64,000 bases of DNA from NCBI RefSeq assembly GCF_024519435.1, contig NZ_JALJRZ010000015.1:1-64000 (forward strand), read 5' to 3'. The stretch comes from Terrabacter sp. Ter38 (lineage in GTDB: Bacteria; Actinomycetota; Actinomycetes; Actinomycetales; Dermatophilaceae). The position numbers were made by a program, and so were the translations under genes. The notes beneath the pieces were generated by a model. The model had not been told where the DNA came from, made no database searches, and worked only from the letters and a program-made list of their open reading frames with translations. Shown piece by piece: positions 28,137-36,688 of the stretch; position 1 is the first letter of the stretch; each line of letters opens with the position of its first letter.

Positions 28137-28357
28137 GAGCGCAGGCTAGTCCTGACCGGTGAGCGGGCGGGTGGGCTCGACAGGGACGCGGCCGGCAGGA
28201 GGAACCAGTGCCGGGCCACGCAGAGCACCCGCGCGTGCTCGACGGGCCCGTCGGTGCTCTCCAGCACCGCGCGTTCCGTCACCTCGGCGAGGGCTCCGCA
28301 CTCCGGGCACGTCGTCGTGTCGAGCGCGGCTCCGACCGATGCGTTCATCCTGTCCAT
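28133..28357 (-). CDS. Small zinc-ribbon-like protein
   Basis: A 74-residue protein that I do not recognise by name. It has one CPECG knuckle at residues 16-20 and a single later Cys with a nearby His (CVARHW), so a mononuclear Zn site is plausible. The ATG at 28357 has a strong GGAGG ribosome site six bases upstream, and the stop overlaps the RidA start by 4 nt. Those two facts make the gene credible despite its size. The frame also stays open upstream across the tRNA, which is not coding. Its role is probably linked to RidA by operon structure. Confidence 0.7.
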   Translation of the reverse strand: MDRMNASVGAALDTTTCPECGALAEVTERAVLESTDGPVEHARVLCVARHWFLLPAASLSSPPARSPVRTSLRS

Positions 28358-28458
28358 GAGGCACCTCCTCGTCCGTGGGTCATGGGAGACGGAGGGCGGG
28401 ACGGCGGCTCCTGATACCCGGGCGCCGCCAACTACAGTGGGGGCCGCGCACTGCGCGA

Positions 28459-28542
28459 GCGGACGTGGTGGAACTGGTAGACACGCAGGATTTAGGTTCC
28501 TGTGCCCTAGGTGTGCGGGTTCGAGTCCCGCCGTCCGCACCA
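28459..28542 (+). tRNA. tRNA-Leu (TAG)
   Basis: The acceptor arms gcggacg and cgtccgc pair over 7 bp, followed by A and an encoded CCA. The D-arm, the anticodon stem CAGGA/TCCTG with loop TTTAGGT (anticodon TAG, reading CUN codons), the long class II variable arm and the T-arm GCGGG-TTCGAGT-CCCGC are all present. Confidence 0.96.
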
Positions 28543-28607
28543 GCCGGACCGACCTCGTGTCCGGATCGGGTACGAGCCCGGCAGACATGACGACGAAGGA
28601 GCAGATC

Positions 28608-29081
28608 GTGACCGCACGACTCGAGCCGGGCGAGCAGGCGCCTGCCTTCAGCCTCACCGATGACACCGGCCAGACCGTCAGCCTCGCCGACTTCGCGGGC
28701 CGCAAGGTCATCGTCTACTTCTACCCGGCCGCCATGACGCCGGGCTGCACCAAGCAGGCCTGCGACTTCAGCGAGTCGCTCGACTCCCTGAAGAAGGACG
28801 GCTACGACGTGGTCGGCATCTCCAAGGACAAGCCGGCCAAGCTCGCGGCGTTCCGTGAGCGCGACCACCTCACCATCCCGCTGCTCAGCGACGAGGACCT
28901 CGCGGTCCACACGGCATACGGCGCCTGGGGCGAGAAGAAGCTCTACGGCAAGACCGTCGAGGGCGTCATCCGATCGACCTTCGTCGTCGACGAGGAGGGC
29001 ACGGTCAGCCACGCGTTCTACAACGTCAAGGCGACCGGACACGTGGCCAAGCTCCGTCGCGACCTCGGCATCGCCGACTAG
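28608..29081 (+). CDS. bcp: Thioredoxin-dependent peroxiredoxin (Bcp/PrxQ)
   Basis: Reduces hydroperoxides. At 157 residues it fits the PrxQ subfamily: thioredoxin fold with GEQAPAFSLTDDTG, the peroxidatic Cys47 in TPGCTKQACDF and the resolving Cys52 five residues later. The GTG at 28608 has AAGGAG six bases upstream; an ATG at 28587 is in frame but has no good ribosome site. It lies directly downstream of tRNA-Leu. Reduction by thioredoxin is the known family mechanism. Confidence 0.93.
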   Translation: MTARLEPGEQAPAFSLTDDTGQTVSLADFAGRKVIVYFYPAAMTPGCTKQACDFSESLDSLKKDGYDVVGISKDKPAKLAAFRERDHLTIPLLSDEDLAVHTAYGAWGEKKLYGKTVEGVIRSTFVVDEEGTVSHAFYNVKATGHVAKLRRDLGIAD

Positions 29082-29111
29082 AGTCGCAACCGTCCCCCGA
29101 AAGGAAGCCAG

Positions 29112-29363
29112 ATGAGCGACACCGCACGGATCGAGCAGGACATCCAGACCGCCCGCGCGCGCCTCGAGGGCACCGTCAACGAGCTGGCCTACCGGGCCCA
29201 GCCGCAGGTCATCGCCCAGCGTCAGGTGCAGGGCCTGCGGCTGCGCCTCGCCGCGGCCACCCACACCGAGGACGGTGAGCTGCGTATCGAGCGCATCGGC
29301 GCCGTCGTGGCGGCAGCCGTCGTCGTGGTGGTGGCCATCGGCTTGCTGCGTCGCCGGCGCTGA
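29112..29363 (+). CDS. DUF3618 domain membrane protein
   Basis: An 83-residue actinobacterial protein. The N-terminal half is the charged DUF3618 helix (ARIEQDIQTARARLEGTVNE), and residues 63-79 form one transmembrane segment (AVVAAAVVVVVAIGLL) followed by an RRRR stop-transfer. Function unknown. It lies between bcp and a GroES-like gene, 30 and 22 nt away, and is probably co-transcribed with them. The AAAGGAAG before the ATG is a good ribosome site. Confidence 0.88.
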   Translation: MSDTARIEQDIQTARARLEGTVNELAYRAQPQVIAQRQVQGLRLRLAAATHTEDGELRIERIGAVVAAAVVVVVAIGLLRRRR

Positions 29364-29385
29364 GCCGAACGGCCCACCCACTCCC

Positions 29386-29727
29386 GTGGCCAAGAAGGAT
29401 GCCGTCGGCGCGGCGGACCGACTGCCCGTCCGGATGCTGCACGACCGCGTTCTCGTCTCCCTCGAGTACGAGGGCGAGCGGCGCTCCGGCGGCGGCATCC
29501 TCATCCCCGCGACGGCGTCGGTGGGCAAGCGCCTCGCGTGGGGCGCGGTCGTGGCCACCGGCGCCAACGTGCGCCAGGTCGAGCTGGGCGACCGCGTCCT
29601 CTTCGACCCGGAGGACCGCGGCGAGGTCGAGCTGCACGGCAGGGACTACGTCCTGCTCCGCGAGCGCGACATCCATGCCGTCGCGGCGCGTCGCGTCGAG
29701 GACGGCCAGACCGGCCTGTACCTCTGA
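29386..29727 (+). CDS. GroES-like co-chaperonin paralogue
   Basis: A 113-residue protein with the Cpn10 fold signature: LPVRMLHDRVLVSLE, the mobile-loop region ERRSGGGILIPATA, ATGANVRQVELGDRVLF and DYVLLRERDIHAV at the end. It is not next to groEL, and both its mobile loop and C-terminal tail (about 15 residues) differ from housekeeping GroES, so it is likely a paralogue. Whether it caps a GroEL is unknown. The GTG at 29386 was chosen because the earlier frame overlaps the DUF3618 gene. Confidence 0.85.
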   Translation: MAKKDAVGAADRLPVRMLHDRVLVSLEYEGERRSGGGILIPATASVGKRLAWGAVVATGANVRQVELGDRVLFDPEDRGEVELHGRDYVLLRERDIHAVAARRVEDGQTGLYL

Positions 29728-29750
29728 GGCTCGGCCCGGTCCGTCGGGCG

Positions 29751-30557
29751 TCAGTCGGGCCGCAGCCCGAGCTTGCGCAGCAGTCCCGGACCTGGCCACA
29801 CCGGCTTGCTCGGCAGCGGCCACTTCTTCGGGTCCTTCTGGTTGAGCAGGACGTACTTGTCGAAGCAGACCAGCTGCGACACCGGCCCGTAGAGATCGGA
29901 GGCCTCGGACATCCACGCCTTCTGGTGGGAGGCGCGGTAGTCGGCGGGCATCGAGTCCCACAGCGCCTTGTTGAAGCGCCGGACCGAGGGGTTGCGCTTG
30001 CCCGGCCGGATCGCCTCGTCGTCGATGGCGACACCACCACCGGCCAGCGCGGTCTGGCCCCCGCCGAGCCCGGGGATCGGGGTGCCCGCGAAGTCGGCCG
30101 ACCAGCCTCGGTAGGTGATGCCCCAGGCCTTCGTGATCACGTCGATGTCGACCTCGCCGACCTTGCCCTTGGCGGGCCAGTCCGTCGAACGGACCCGGCC
30201 CGCGCCGACGGACAGGGCGATGTGGCCGTGCTTGCCGCCCGCCCAGTAGACGGGGGCGCCCGCAGGGGCGTCGGTGCCGCCGCGGCGCTGCGCCGCGCGT
30301 GCCCAGGCGGCGTTGGCGTCGGCCAGTCCGAAGGTGTGCGGAGCGGCGATGCAGTTCCACACGAAGTTGCAGCACATCCCGACGGGAAGGTACGTCGTGA
30401 AGGCACGCGCCTTGCCGACGCTCGCTCCCGGACCGCGCACCGTGACGTCGCGGTCGCCCCCGCCCGGGGGTGGCGGCTCCTCGATCCACGGCAGGTCCGG
30501 CGTGACCTCCCGCTCGCCCTGGTCGCCTCGGTCCAGCTCGTCGTCCCAGCCGCTCAT
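29751..30557 (-). CDS. Phage-lysin-like cysteine peptidase/amidase domain protein
   Basis: A 268-residue protein. The first 40 residues are acidic and Pro/Gly-rich with no signal peptide. Residues 50-160 resemble the catalytic domain of actinophage endolysins: a Cys (62 or 63) in MCCNFVWNC, the WARAAQRRGG helix, APVYWAGG, His112 in GHIALSVGAG, STDWPAKGKVGEV, and WGITYRGWSADFAGT. That pattern recalls CHAP/NlpC-P60-type cell-wall hydrolases. The C-terminal 100 residues are unassigned. The ATG has GGGGAG six bases upstream. It lies just beyond a tRNA-Lys gene, so a prophage remnant is possible. Confidence 0.65.
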   Translation of the reverse strand: MSGWDDELDRGDQGEREVTPDLPWIEEPPPPGGGDRDVTVRGPGASVGKARAFTTYLPVGMCCNFVWNCIAAPHTFGLADANAAWARAAQRRGGTDAPAGAPVYWAGGKHGHIALSVGAGRVRSTDWPAKGKVGEVDIDVITKAWGITYRGWSADFAGTPIPGLGGGQTALAGGGVAIDDEAIRPGKRNPSVRRFNKALWDSMPADYRASHQKAWMSEASDLYGPVSQLVCFDKYVLLNQKDPKKWPLPSKPVWPGPGLLRKLGLRPD

Positions 30558-30670
30558 CGCATCTCCCCTCGAGCCGGCGACGCGTCACCCGCGCCCCGGA
30601 TGGAACCTCCATCGTCCAAGGGAGGCGCGGCGCTGTCAGCCTGATACGCGAATCAACGGGTACACAGGGA

Positions 30671-30704
30671 AGACCCCCGTCCGGATCGCTCCGAACGGGG
30701 GTCT
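30671..30704 (-). terminator. Terminator of tRNA-Lys
   Basis: A perfect 10-bp stem (agacccccgt with acgggggtct) around a 14-nt loop, starting 6 nt beyond the 3' end of the minus-strand tRNA. Confidence 0.8.
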
Positions 30705-30709
30705 TGACG

Positions 30710-30782
30710 TGCGCCGCCAGGGACTCGAACCCCGAACCCAGTGATTAAGAGTCACTTGCTCTGCCAATTGAGCTAGCGGCGC
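30710..30782 (-). tRNA. tRNA-Lys (CTT)
   Basis: On the minus strand, GCGCCGC pairs with GCGGCGC in the acceptor arm. D-arm GCTC...GAGC, anticodon arm AGTGA-CTCTTAA-TCACT (anticodon CTT) and T-arm GGGGT-TCGAGTC all fold. CCA is not encoded. A good terminator follows. Confidence 0.96.
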
Positions 30783-30908
30783 AACGAGGGGAAACGTTAG
30801 CAGCCGTCCCGGGCCGGGACAAAATCGGTCGGCCCGGGGTGTCCCGAGCCCCGCGTCAGGACCCCGGCAGGGGCCGGGCGCCCCGGTGCTGCGGGCGGAT
30901 TCGCGTGA

Positions 30909-31019
30909 CTACGGGGTCGCGCTGGCCGTCGAGATGAGTGACAGCGCGAGGCTGACGACGATGACGCCGATGATGACACCGACCGTGATCCGCTGGGCCT
31001 TCTTGTTCCCCATGAGCAT
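30909..31019 (-). CDS. Very small single-span membrane protein
   Basis: A 36-residue open frame with a basic N-terminus (MGNKKAQR) followed by one hydrophobic helix (ITVGVIIGVIVVSLALSLIS). It resembles the tiny one-helix proteins often found in actinobacteria. The start is ATG 31019 or ATG 31013; the ribosome site (GGGG) is weak for either. The neighbouring bases 30783-30908 and 31020-31109 carry no other gene. The reading frame and amino-acid pattern support a real gene, but no function can be assigned. Confidence 0.5.
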   Translation of the reverse strand: MLMGNKKAQRITVGVIIGVIVVSLALSLISTASATP

Positions 31020-31109
31020 GACCCCATTGTGCGGTATGCCGCCCGGCGGGCGACCGCGTGTCCCTGTGGCCCCGCTCGGGGGAGTCGGGTCAGCCCGACG
31101 GTGGTGGTG

Positions 31110-32282
31110 TCACCGGCCGTCGGAGACGAGCATGGCGCGCACGGCGGCCCGCAGGTCGCCGGTGCCGTCGCCGGTGACGGCCGCGCGCATCCGCTGGTAA
31201 CCGGCCCCGTCGCGCAGGATGTCCTCGACCCCAGCGAGCTCACGCGTGCAGCCGAGGCGCCGCGCGGCGGGCTGGAGCTGTTCGAGGAGGTCGTGGATGT
31301 CGTCGACGACGTGGACCTCGGTGTTGTCGGCGTCGCGGATGATGATCGCGTCGAGCCCGTAGCGGGCCGCCCGCCACTTGTTCTCCTGCACGTGCCACGG
31401 CGGCAGCGGGCGGGCGAGGACGCCCTCGTCGAGCTGGTGCTCGAGGTGGGCGACGAGACAGTGGATGAGGGCGGCGACGGCAGCCACGTCCTGCGGGCGC
31501 GAGAAGCCGTCGCAGGCCCGGACCTCGATGGTGCCGAGGCGCAGCGACGGCCGGACGTCCCAGCGCAGCTCGCTCGCGTCGGTGACGACCCCGGTCGTGA
31601 AGACGTCGTGGAGGTAGGCGCGGTACTGGGCCCACGTCTCGAACTGGAAGGGCAGGCCGGCCGTGGGCAGCTGCTGGAAGAGCATCGTGCGGTTGCTCGC
31701 GTAGCCGGTGTCGGCCCCCGAGCCGTAGGGGGATGACGCCGAGAGGGCCGTGAGGTGGGGGTGGTAGGTCAACAGGGCGTTGACGAGGGGCCACACCTTC
31801 GCGGCGGACCGGACGCCGACGTGCACGTGGACCCCGAAGATCACCATCTGCCGACCCCACCACTGGGTGCGGTCGATGAGGGTGGCGTAACGCTGGCCCT
31901 CGGTGACCTGCTGGTCCTCCCACCGGGCGAACGGATGCGCCCCGCCGCCGTAGAGCAGGACGTCGAGCTCCGAGGCCGCGCGCTGGACGCGCCCGAGGCC
32001 GTCGGCGAGGTCCGCGGCCGCCTCCTCGGCGTTCGCGCAGATGCCGGTGACGATCTCGACGGTGTTGCGCAGCAGCTCCTGCGTCACGGTCGACCGGGAC
32101 TTCGTCGGCCTGGCGTGACCGGTGTCCTCGGGTCCGTTGGCGAGGCCGAGCAGCTCCACGGCACGCGAGGTGAGGTCGAGCGTGGCCGGGTCGAGCAGAC
32201 CGATCTCCCACTCGACGCCCAGGGTCTGACCGGCAGATGGTGAGAACCGCGCGTCCACCGAGGGCGCGCTGGAGTCGTTCAT
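31110..32282 (-). CDS. YbdK-type carboxylate-amine ligase (GCS2 family)
   Basis: A 390-residue ATP-dependent ligase of the glutamate-cysteine ligase type 2 family. Signatures are GQTLGVEWEIGLLDP at the N-terminus, the metal/ATP residues in RNTVEIVTGI, and IFGVHVHVGV, followed by ALSASSPYGSG and RLGTIEVRACD. YbdK proteins have weak glutamate-cysteine ligase activity in vitro, but their true substrate is unknown. Actinobacteria such as this normally use mycothiol, so glutathione synthesis is not the likely role. The ATG at 32282 is the only good start. Confidence 0.9.
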   Translation of the reverse strand: MNDSSAPSVDARFSPSAGQTLGVEWEIGLLDPATLDLTSRAVELLGLANGPEDTGHARPTKSRSTVTQELLRNTVEIVTGICANAEEAAADLADGLGRVQRAASELDVLLYGGGAHPFARWEDQQVTEGQRYATLIDRTQWWGRQMVIFGVHVHVGVRSAAKVWPLVNALLTYHPHLTALSASSPYGSGADTGYASNRTMLFQQLPTAGLPFQFETWAQYRAYLHDVFTTGVVTDASELRWDVRPSLRLGTIEVRACDGFSRPQDVAAVAALIHCLVAHLEHQLDEGVLARPLPPWHVQENKWRAARYGLDAIIIRDADNTEVHVVDDIHDLLEQLQPAARRLGCTRELAGVEDILRDGAGYQRMRAAVTGDGTGDLRAAVRAMLVSDGR

Positions 32283-32412
32283 GGGGTCACCTCGGGGTCG
32301 TCGGGGAAGCGACCGCAGAGCAGCGTTGCGGGCTGCGGGCCGGTGTGAGCGGCTGGCACGAGCCTAGTCGCGCCGGACTGCCTCGGTTCGGGACCGGCGC
32401 CAGATGCAGCGC

Positions 32413-32439
32413 GGCCCGGCTCCACGCGGGAGCCGGGCC
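32413..32439 (-). terminator. Terminator of tRNA-His
   Basis: A perfect 11-bp stem (ggcccggctcc with ggagccgggcc) around a 5-nt loop, 28 nt beyond the 3' end of tRNA-His. The rest of the gap to the ligase gene (32283-32412) shows nothing I can name. Confidence 0.75.
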
Positions 32440-32467
32440 ATGCGTTCGTCCTGACGACCAGGACGGT

Positions 32468-32543
32468 GGGGTGAGTGACGGGACTTGAACCCGCGGCCAC
32501 CTGGACCACAACCAGGTGCTCTACCAGCTGAGCTACACCCACC
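32468..32543 (-). tRNA. tRNA-His (GTG)
   Basis: On the minus strand, GTGGGTG pairs with CACTCAC (one wobble), with a G at -1 facing C73, the hallmark of tRNA-His. The anticodon arm is CCTGG-TTGTGGT-CCAGG (anticodon GTG), the T-arm is present and CCA is encoded. Confidence 0.96.
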
Positions 32544-32700
32544 ATGCACAACACGAGCCGGGCCCGAGGGCTCGGCGCCGTGTCACGGCGTCGACAATGC
32601 TACAGGCTCTCGTGAGGTGCTCGTGACCACCCCACCGACCACCCCACCGACGGCACGGGTGACGGCATACGCCATCGCCCGAAGGGCTGCGTCGGAGCGC

Positions 32701-33324
32701 TCAGTGCTCGATGACGTGAGGTGACGCGAGCGCCTTGGCGGTGGCACTGTCGGGGCCGGGTTGCGGCACGAAGACCGCCTGGCGGTAGTAGCGCAGCTCG
32801 GCGATCGACTCGCGGATGTCGGCGAGCGCCCGGTGCCCGCCCGACTTCTTGGGGGCGTTGAAGTAGACGCGGGGGTACCACCGACGGGAGAGCTCCTTGA
32901 TCGAGCTGACGTCGATGATGCGGTAGTGCAGGTAGGACTCGAGCACCGGCATGTCGCGCGACAGGAAGCCGCGGTCGGTGGCCACGGTGTTGCCGCCGAG
33001 CGGGGCCTTGCGCGGCTCGGGGACGAAGGTGCGGACGTAGTCGAGGACGATGTGCTCGGCCTCCTTGAGCGTCACCCCGGAGTCCAGCTCGGTGATGAGA
33101 CCCGAGCTGGTGTGCATGTCGCGGACGAAGTCGTCCATCTGCTCGAGGGCCTCGTCCGGCGGCTTGACGACGACGTCGATGCCGTCGCCGAGCTGGTTGA
33201 GCTCGAAGTCCGTGACGAGGGCGGCCACTTCCACGAGGGCGTCGGACTTCAGGGACAGGCCCGTCATCTCGCAGTCGATCCAGATGATCCGGTCGGCGAT
33301 GGCTCGGTGGTTGGTGTCGCTCAC
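32701..33324 (-). CDS. orn: Oligoribonuclease
   Basis: DEDDh-family 3'-5' exonuclease that degrades RNA fragments of 2-5 nt, including pGpG. The 207-residue protein has [20 protein letters not shown] (first Asp/Glu pair), [36 protein letters not shown] with the second acidic site, and [18 protein letters not shown] with the catalytic His and Asp. The GTG at 33324 gives the standard length; an upstream in-frame ATG adds 19 unlikely residues. It lies between tRNA-His and a PrsW gene, transcribed divergently from the latter. Confidence 0.95.
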   Translation of the reverse strand: MSDTNHRAIADRIIWIDCEMTGLSLKSDALVEVAALVTDFELNQLGDGIDVVVKPPDEALEQMDDFVRDMHTSSGLITELDSGVTLKEAEHIVLDYVRTFVPEPRKAPLGGNTVATDRGFLSRDMPVLESYLHYRIIDVSSIKELSRRWYPRVYFNAPKKSGGHRALADIRESIAELRYYRQAVFVPQPGPDSATAKALASPHVIEH

Positions 33325-33393
33325 CGGTCCACCATAGAGGCTGAGGGCGACGAGCCCCGCTCGGCGGCCACAGCGCTGCACTAGCCTGCCCTC

Positions 33394-34584
33394 ATGACCT
33401 CAGGGGACGTGACGACACAGGGGACCGGCGCGAGCCCGGGCGGGCAGGCGCCGCAATGGAGCCCGGCGCACAACCCGACCCGGCGACCGATGTTGCGCAC
33501 CGCGCTCGCCATCGGCGTCGCGGCGTCGCTCTTCCTCCTCTGCCTGCTCATCCTGCTCGGCATCCTCGGCGAGCGGCTCACGACCCAGACGATCGTGACC
33601 TCGGCGCTCATGGCGATCATCCCGGTGCTCATCATCGTGCCGACCTTCCTCTGGCTCGACCGCTACGAGGCGGAGCCGGCGCGCTACATCGTCTTCGCCT
33701 TCCTCTGGGGGGCGCTCGTCGCCGTCGTCGGTGCCTTCTTCCTCAACACCTTCGGCCTCAAGATGCTCGTCGAGGCGCGCTGGACCGACCCGCTCGAGAC
33801 GGGTGCCGTCTACCTCGCGCCCATCACCGAGGAGACGCTCAAGGGCCTGGGCATCCTGCTCATCTACCTGTTCCGTCGGCGCGAGTTCGACGGGATCATC
33901 GACGGCATCGTCTACGCCGGGCTCATCGGGGCGGGCTTCGCCTTCAGCGAGAACATCCTCTACCTCGGGCAGGCCTACAACGAGTACGGGGGTGAGGGCC
34001 TGACGTCGACCTTCCTCGTCCGTGGACTCATGGGTCCGTTCGGTCACCCGCTCTTCACGTCGCTGACGGGCATCGGGATCGGCATCGCCGTGTCCGCCCG
34101 GCGTCCGGCGGTGCGCGTCCTCTCGATCCTCGCCGGGTGGATCTGCGCCATGCTGCTCCACGGCCTCTGGAACCTCTCGGCGCTCGCCGGGATGGACGGC
34201 TTCTTCGCCGCATACGTCTCCTACCAGGTGCCGCTCTTCCTCGCCTTCATCGGCTTCCTCCTCTGGCTGCGTCGCCGGGAGGGCCGGCTCATCGGTCGCT
34301 ACCTCTCCCCGTACGCCGACGCAGGCTGGCTCACCCACGCGGAGGTCACGATGCTCTCGCACCTGCGGCTGCGTCGTGCGGCGCGTGCCTGGGCCCGACA
34401 GAACGGCGGTCGCCCTGCGAAGCGGTCGATGGACGCCTTCCAGGACAGCGCGAGCGACCTGGCGCTGCTGCGCTCGCGGCTCGTCCACGGCACCGCGGAG
34501 GAGGGCGCGTCGGAACGCGAGATGGTGCTGCTCGAGGCGATCACGTCGCACCGTCGGGACTTCGTCGGCTCGCCCGTGACCTGA
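33394..34584 (+). CDS. PrsW-family intramembrane metalloprotease
   Basis: A 396-residue polytopic protein. About eight transmembrane helices span residues 35-287. The protease motifs are Glu146-Glu147 and Lys150 in [14 protein letters not shown] at 182-187, His218 in GHPLFTS and His256 in LLHGLWN. PrsW enzymes cleave membrane anti-sigma factors in Bacillus, but the target here is unknown. The last 100 residues are cytoplasmic and charged, which is longer than in B. subtilis PrsW. The N-terminal 30 residues are a Gly/Gln-rich soluble tail. Confidence 0.9.
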   Translation: MTSGDVTTQGTGASPGGQAPQWSPAHNPTRRPMLRTALAIGVAASLFLLCLLILLGILGERLTTQTIVTSALMAIIPVLIIVPTFLWLDRYEAEPARYIVFAFLWGALVAVVGAFFLNTFGLKMLVEARWTDPLETGAVYLAPITEETLKGLGILLIYLFRRREFDGIIDGIVYAGLIGAGFAFSENILYLGQAYNEYGGEGLTSTFLVRGLMGPFGHPLFTSLTGIGIGIAVSARRPAVRVLSILAGWICAMLLHGLWNLSALAGMDGFFAAYVSYQVPLFLAFIGFLLWLRRREGRLIGRYLSPYADAGWLTHAEVTMLSHLRLRRAARAWARQNGGRPAKRSMDAFQDSASDLALLRSRLVHGTAEEGASEREMVLLEAITSHRRDFVGSPVT

Positions 34585-34640
34585 GCGGGCGTGCCCTCCC
34601 GCGGTGCCTATCATTGGACGGCGCCCGGATCGGGCGACCC

Positions 34641-34713
34641 GCCCCTGTAGCTCAGCGGATAGAGCAAGAGCCTTCTAATCTCTTGGTCGCAGGTTCGAGT
34701 CCTGCCGGGGGCA
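34641..34713 (+). tRNA. tRNA-Arg (TCT)
   Basis: The acceptor arms gcccctg and cgggggc pair with one wobble, followed by A; CCA is not encoded. D-arm, anticodon loop CTTCTAA (anticodon TCT, reading AGA/AGG) and T-arm GCAGG-TTCGAGT-CCTGC are clear. The last pair of the anticodon stem is a C-T mismatch. Confidence 0.94.
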
Positions 34714-34720
34714 CCGTGCC

Positions 34721-34750
34721 GGAGCCTGCCGGAATATCCGGGCGGGCTCC
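34721..34750 (+). terminator. Terminator of tRNA-Arg
   Basis: A 10-bp stem (ggagcctgcc with ggcgggctcc, one wobble pair) around a 10-nt region that can pair further, starting 8 nt after the tRNA. Confidence 0.7.
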
Positions 34751-34845
34751 CTCGGCGGCTGCGATGCTGGGAGGCGTCAGCCGGCGTGTGAGGATCGCAC
34801 CGCCCCCGGGGCCGCCCACGCGCCTGACGGGAGGGTGGCGCGCTC

Positions 34846-36555
34846 ATGTCGAATCGAACCCCTGGAGTCGGCAGGGTCCCCATCATCAGCTGGCTGCGCT
34901 CGTACGACCGCAGCTGGCTCAGGGGAGACCTCATCGCAGGCGTCACCGTGCTCGCGCTCGTCGTCCCGAAGAACCTCGGCTATGCCGGCATCGCAGGGAT
35001 CCCGGTGCAGAACGGCCTCTACGCGGCAGCCGCCGGGGCGATCCTCTACGCGGTCTTCGGGACGAGCCGGCAGATCTCGGTCGGGCCCAGCTCGGGACTC
35101 GCGGCCGTCGCGGCGAGCGCCGTCCTGGCGGCCGGCATCGCCGACGAGAAGGCCGTCGCGTCGTTCGTCGCGGGGATCACCCTCGCGTCCGGGATCCTCT
35201 ACCTGCTCGTCGCGGTGCTGAAGATGGGGTGGATCGCCCAGTTCCTGTCCCGTGCCGTCGTCACCGGTTTCCTCTTCGGGGCCGCGATCGACGTCGTCAT
35301 CGGCGAGCTGCCCAAGCTCACCGGCACGAAGGTGTCCGGGAGCAACCCGCTCCAGGAGCTGCGGTCGTGGTTCACGACGCTCGGCGACGCGCACGGCACG
35401 ACCGTGGTGGTGGGCCTCGTCTCGCTGGCCGTCGTCTTCGGTCTGCGCGTCGTCGCGCCGAAGGTCCCGGGTGCGCTCGTTCTCGTGGTGGGAGGTCTGC
35501 TCGCCTCGTGGCTGCTGGGTCTCGGTGACCACGGCGTCGCGCTCGTCGGAGACGTGCCGAGAGGTCTGCCGACGGTCGTCCTGCCCGACCTGCAGCTGAT
35601 GTGGGACCACGTCGGGGTCGGGGCCGTGGCGGCCTTCGCCCTGGTGCTGATCGGCTTCTCGCAGACGGCCGGCGACGCCCGCGCTTTCGCCGCCAAGCAC
35701 CGCTACCAGATCGACATCGACCAGGAGTCGGTCGCGCAGGGTTTCGCCAACGCCGGCTCGGGAGTCCTTCAGGGGATGCCCGTCTCGACCAGCCTGTCCG
35801 CGAGCTCGCTCAACGACCACTCCGGGGCCAAGTCGGGCCTGGCCTCGCTCACCACGGGATTCGCCGTCCTCCTGACGCTGCTGCTCCTCGCGCCGCTCTT
35901 CTCCGACCTGCCCAAGCCCGTGCTGGCCGCCATCATCATCGAAGCCGTCGTCATGGGGATGATGGATCTCCCGGAGATGCGACGCCTCTTGCGCGTCAAG
36001 CGTTTCGACTTCGCCGTGGCCGTGGCGGCGCTGCTCGGCGCGCTCGTCTTCGGCGTGCTGGCCGGCGTCATCATCGGGGTGGCGCTGTCGATCTTCTGGC
36101 TCATCAAGGTCTCCACCCGGCCGTACATCCCGACGCTCGCCCGCGAGCCGGGCACTGATGTCTACCGCGACCTCGCCGACCACCCCGACGGTGAGACGGT
36201 CCCCGGCATCGTGGTGATCCGGATGGACGGCGGACTGTTCTTCGCCACGTCGGACGCCCTCGAGGACCGCGTCCGCGAGGTCATCCACGAGGACCCGGCT
36301 GTCAAGGGAATCGTGCTGGACTGTGGCGGCATCGACTTCGTCGACTCCCAGGGGTCGGCCAAGATGGCTGACGTGCTCCACCTCGCGGAGGACTCCGGGG
36401 TCGTCCTGCGGCTCGCCAGGCTCAAGGCGGCGGTGCGGACGACGCTCGAGCTCGACGGCTTCATGGAGCGTCTCGGTGCCGACCACGTCCACGGCAACAT
36501 CGCCCGGGCCGTGGCGGCCGAGCGCCGGGAACGGGCCGGTCGGCCGGACGAGTGA
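34846..36555 (+). CDS. SulP-family anion permease with STAS domain
   Basis: A 569-residue transporter of the SLC26/SulP family. The membrane part (about residues 25-420) begins with DLIAGVTVLALVVPKNLGYA and has VQNGLYAAAAGAILYAVFGT and GVLQGMPVSTSLSASSLND. The C-terminal STAS domain (from about 440) has VIRMDGGLFFATSDALEDRV and GIVLDCGGIDFVDSQG. Members carry sulfate, bicarbonate or dicarboxylates; the substrate cannot be read from sequence. Unlike some bacterial SulP genes, no carbonic anhydrase gene is adjacent. It starts downstream of the tRNA-Arg terminator. Confidence 0.92.
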   Translation: MSNRTPGVGRVPIISWLRSYDRSWLRGDLIAGVTVLALVVPKNLGYAGIAGIPVQNGLYAAAAGAILYAVFGTSRQISVGPSSGLAAVAASAVLAAGIADEKAVASFVAGITLASGILYLLVAVLKMGWIAQFLSRAVVTGFLFGAAIDVVIGELPKLTGTKVSGSNPLQELRSWFTTLGDAHGTTVVVGLVSLAVVFGLRVVAPKVPGALVLVVGGLLASWLLGLGDHGVALVGDVPRGLPTVVLPDLQLMWDHVGVGAVAAFALVLIGFSQTAGDARAFAAKHRYQIDIDQESVAQGFANAGSGVLQGMPVSTSLSASSLNDHSGAKSGLASLTTGFAVLLTLLLLAPLFSDLPKPVLAAIIIEAVVMGMMDLPEMRRLLRVKRFDFAVAVAALLGALVFGVLAGVIIGVALSIFWLIKVSTRPYIPTLAREPGTDVYRDLADHPDGETVPGIVVIRMDGGLFFATSDALEDRVREVIHEDPAVKGIVLDCGGIDFVDSQGSAKMADVLHLAEDSGVVLRLARLKAAVRTTLELDGFMERLGADHVHGNIARAVAAERRERAGRPDE

Positions 36556-36688
36556 GTGGTCGGACGCCCGTCTCCATCGGGCGGATCCGGTGCCTGCCTG
36601 GCACTCTCAGGTCACGACTCGGGGTATGTCGTAGGGGCGCGCCGCCTTTCAGTTTGGTTGTGCCAGTGCGACACGGAAGGATACGGGC

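Noticed and set aside
32625-32648. Two direct copies of gaccaccccacc downstream of orn
   Set aside because: Only two short units in a C-rich gap; no structure or conserved motif to support a function.
28459-34713. Four tRNA genes as borders of an integrated island
   Set aside because: No integrase, no repeated tRNA 3' ends and no change in base composition. Most genes between them are housekeeping; only the lysin-like gene remains as a hint.
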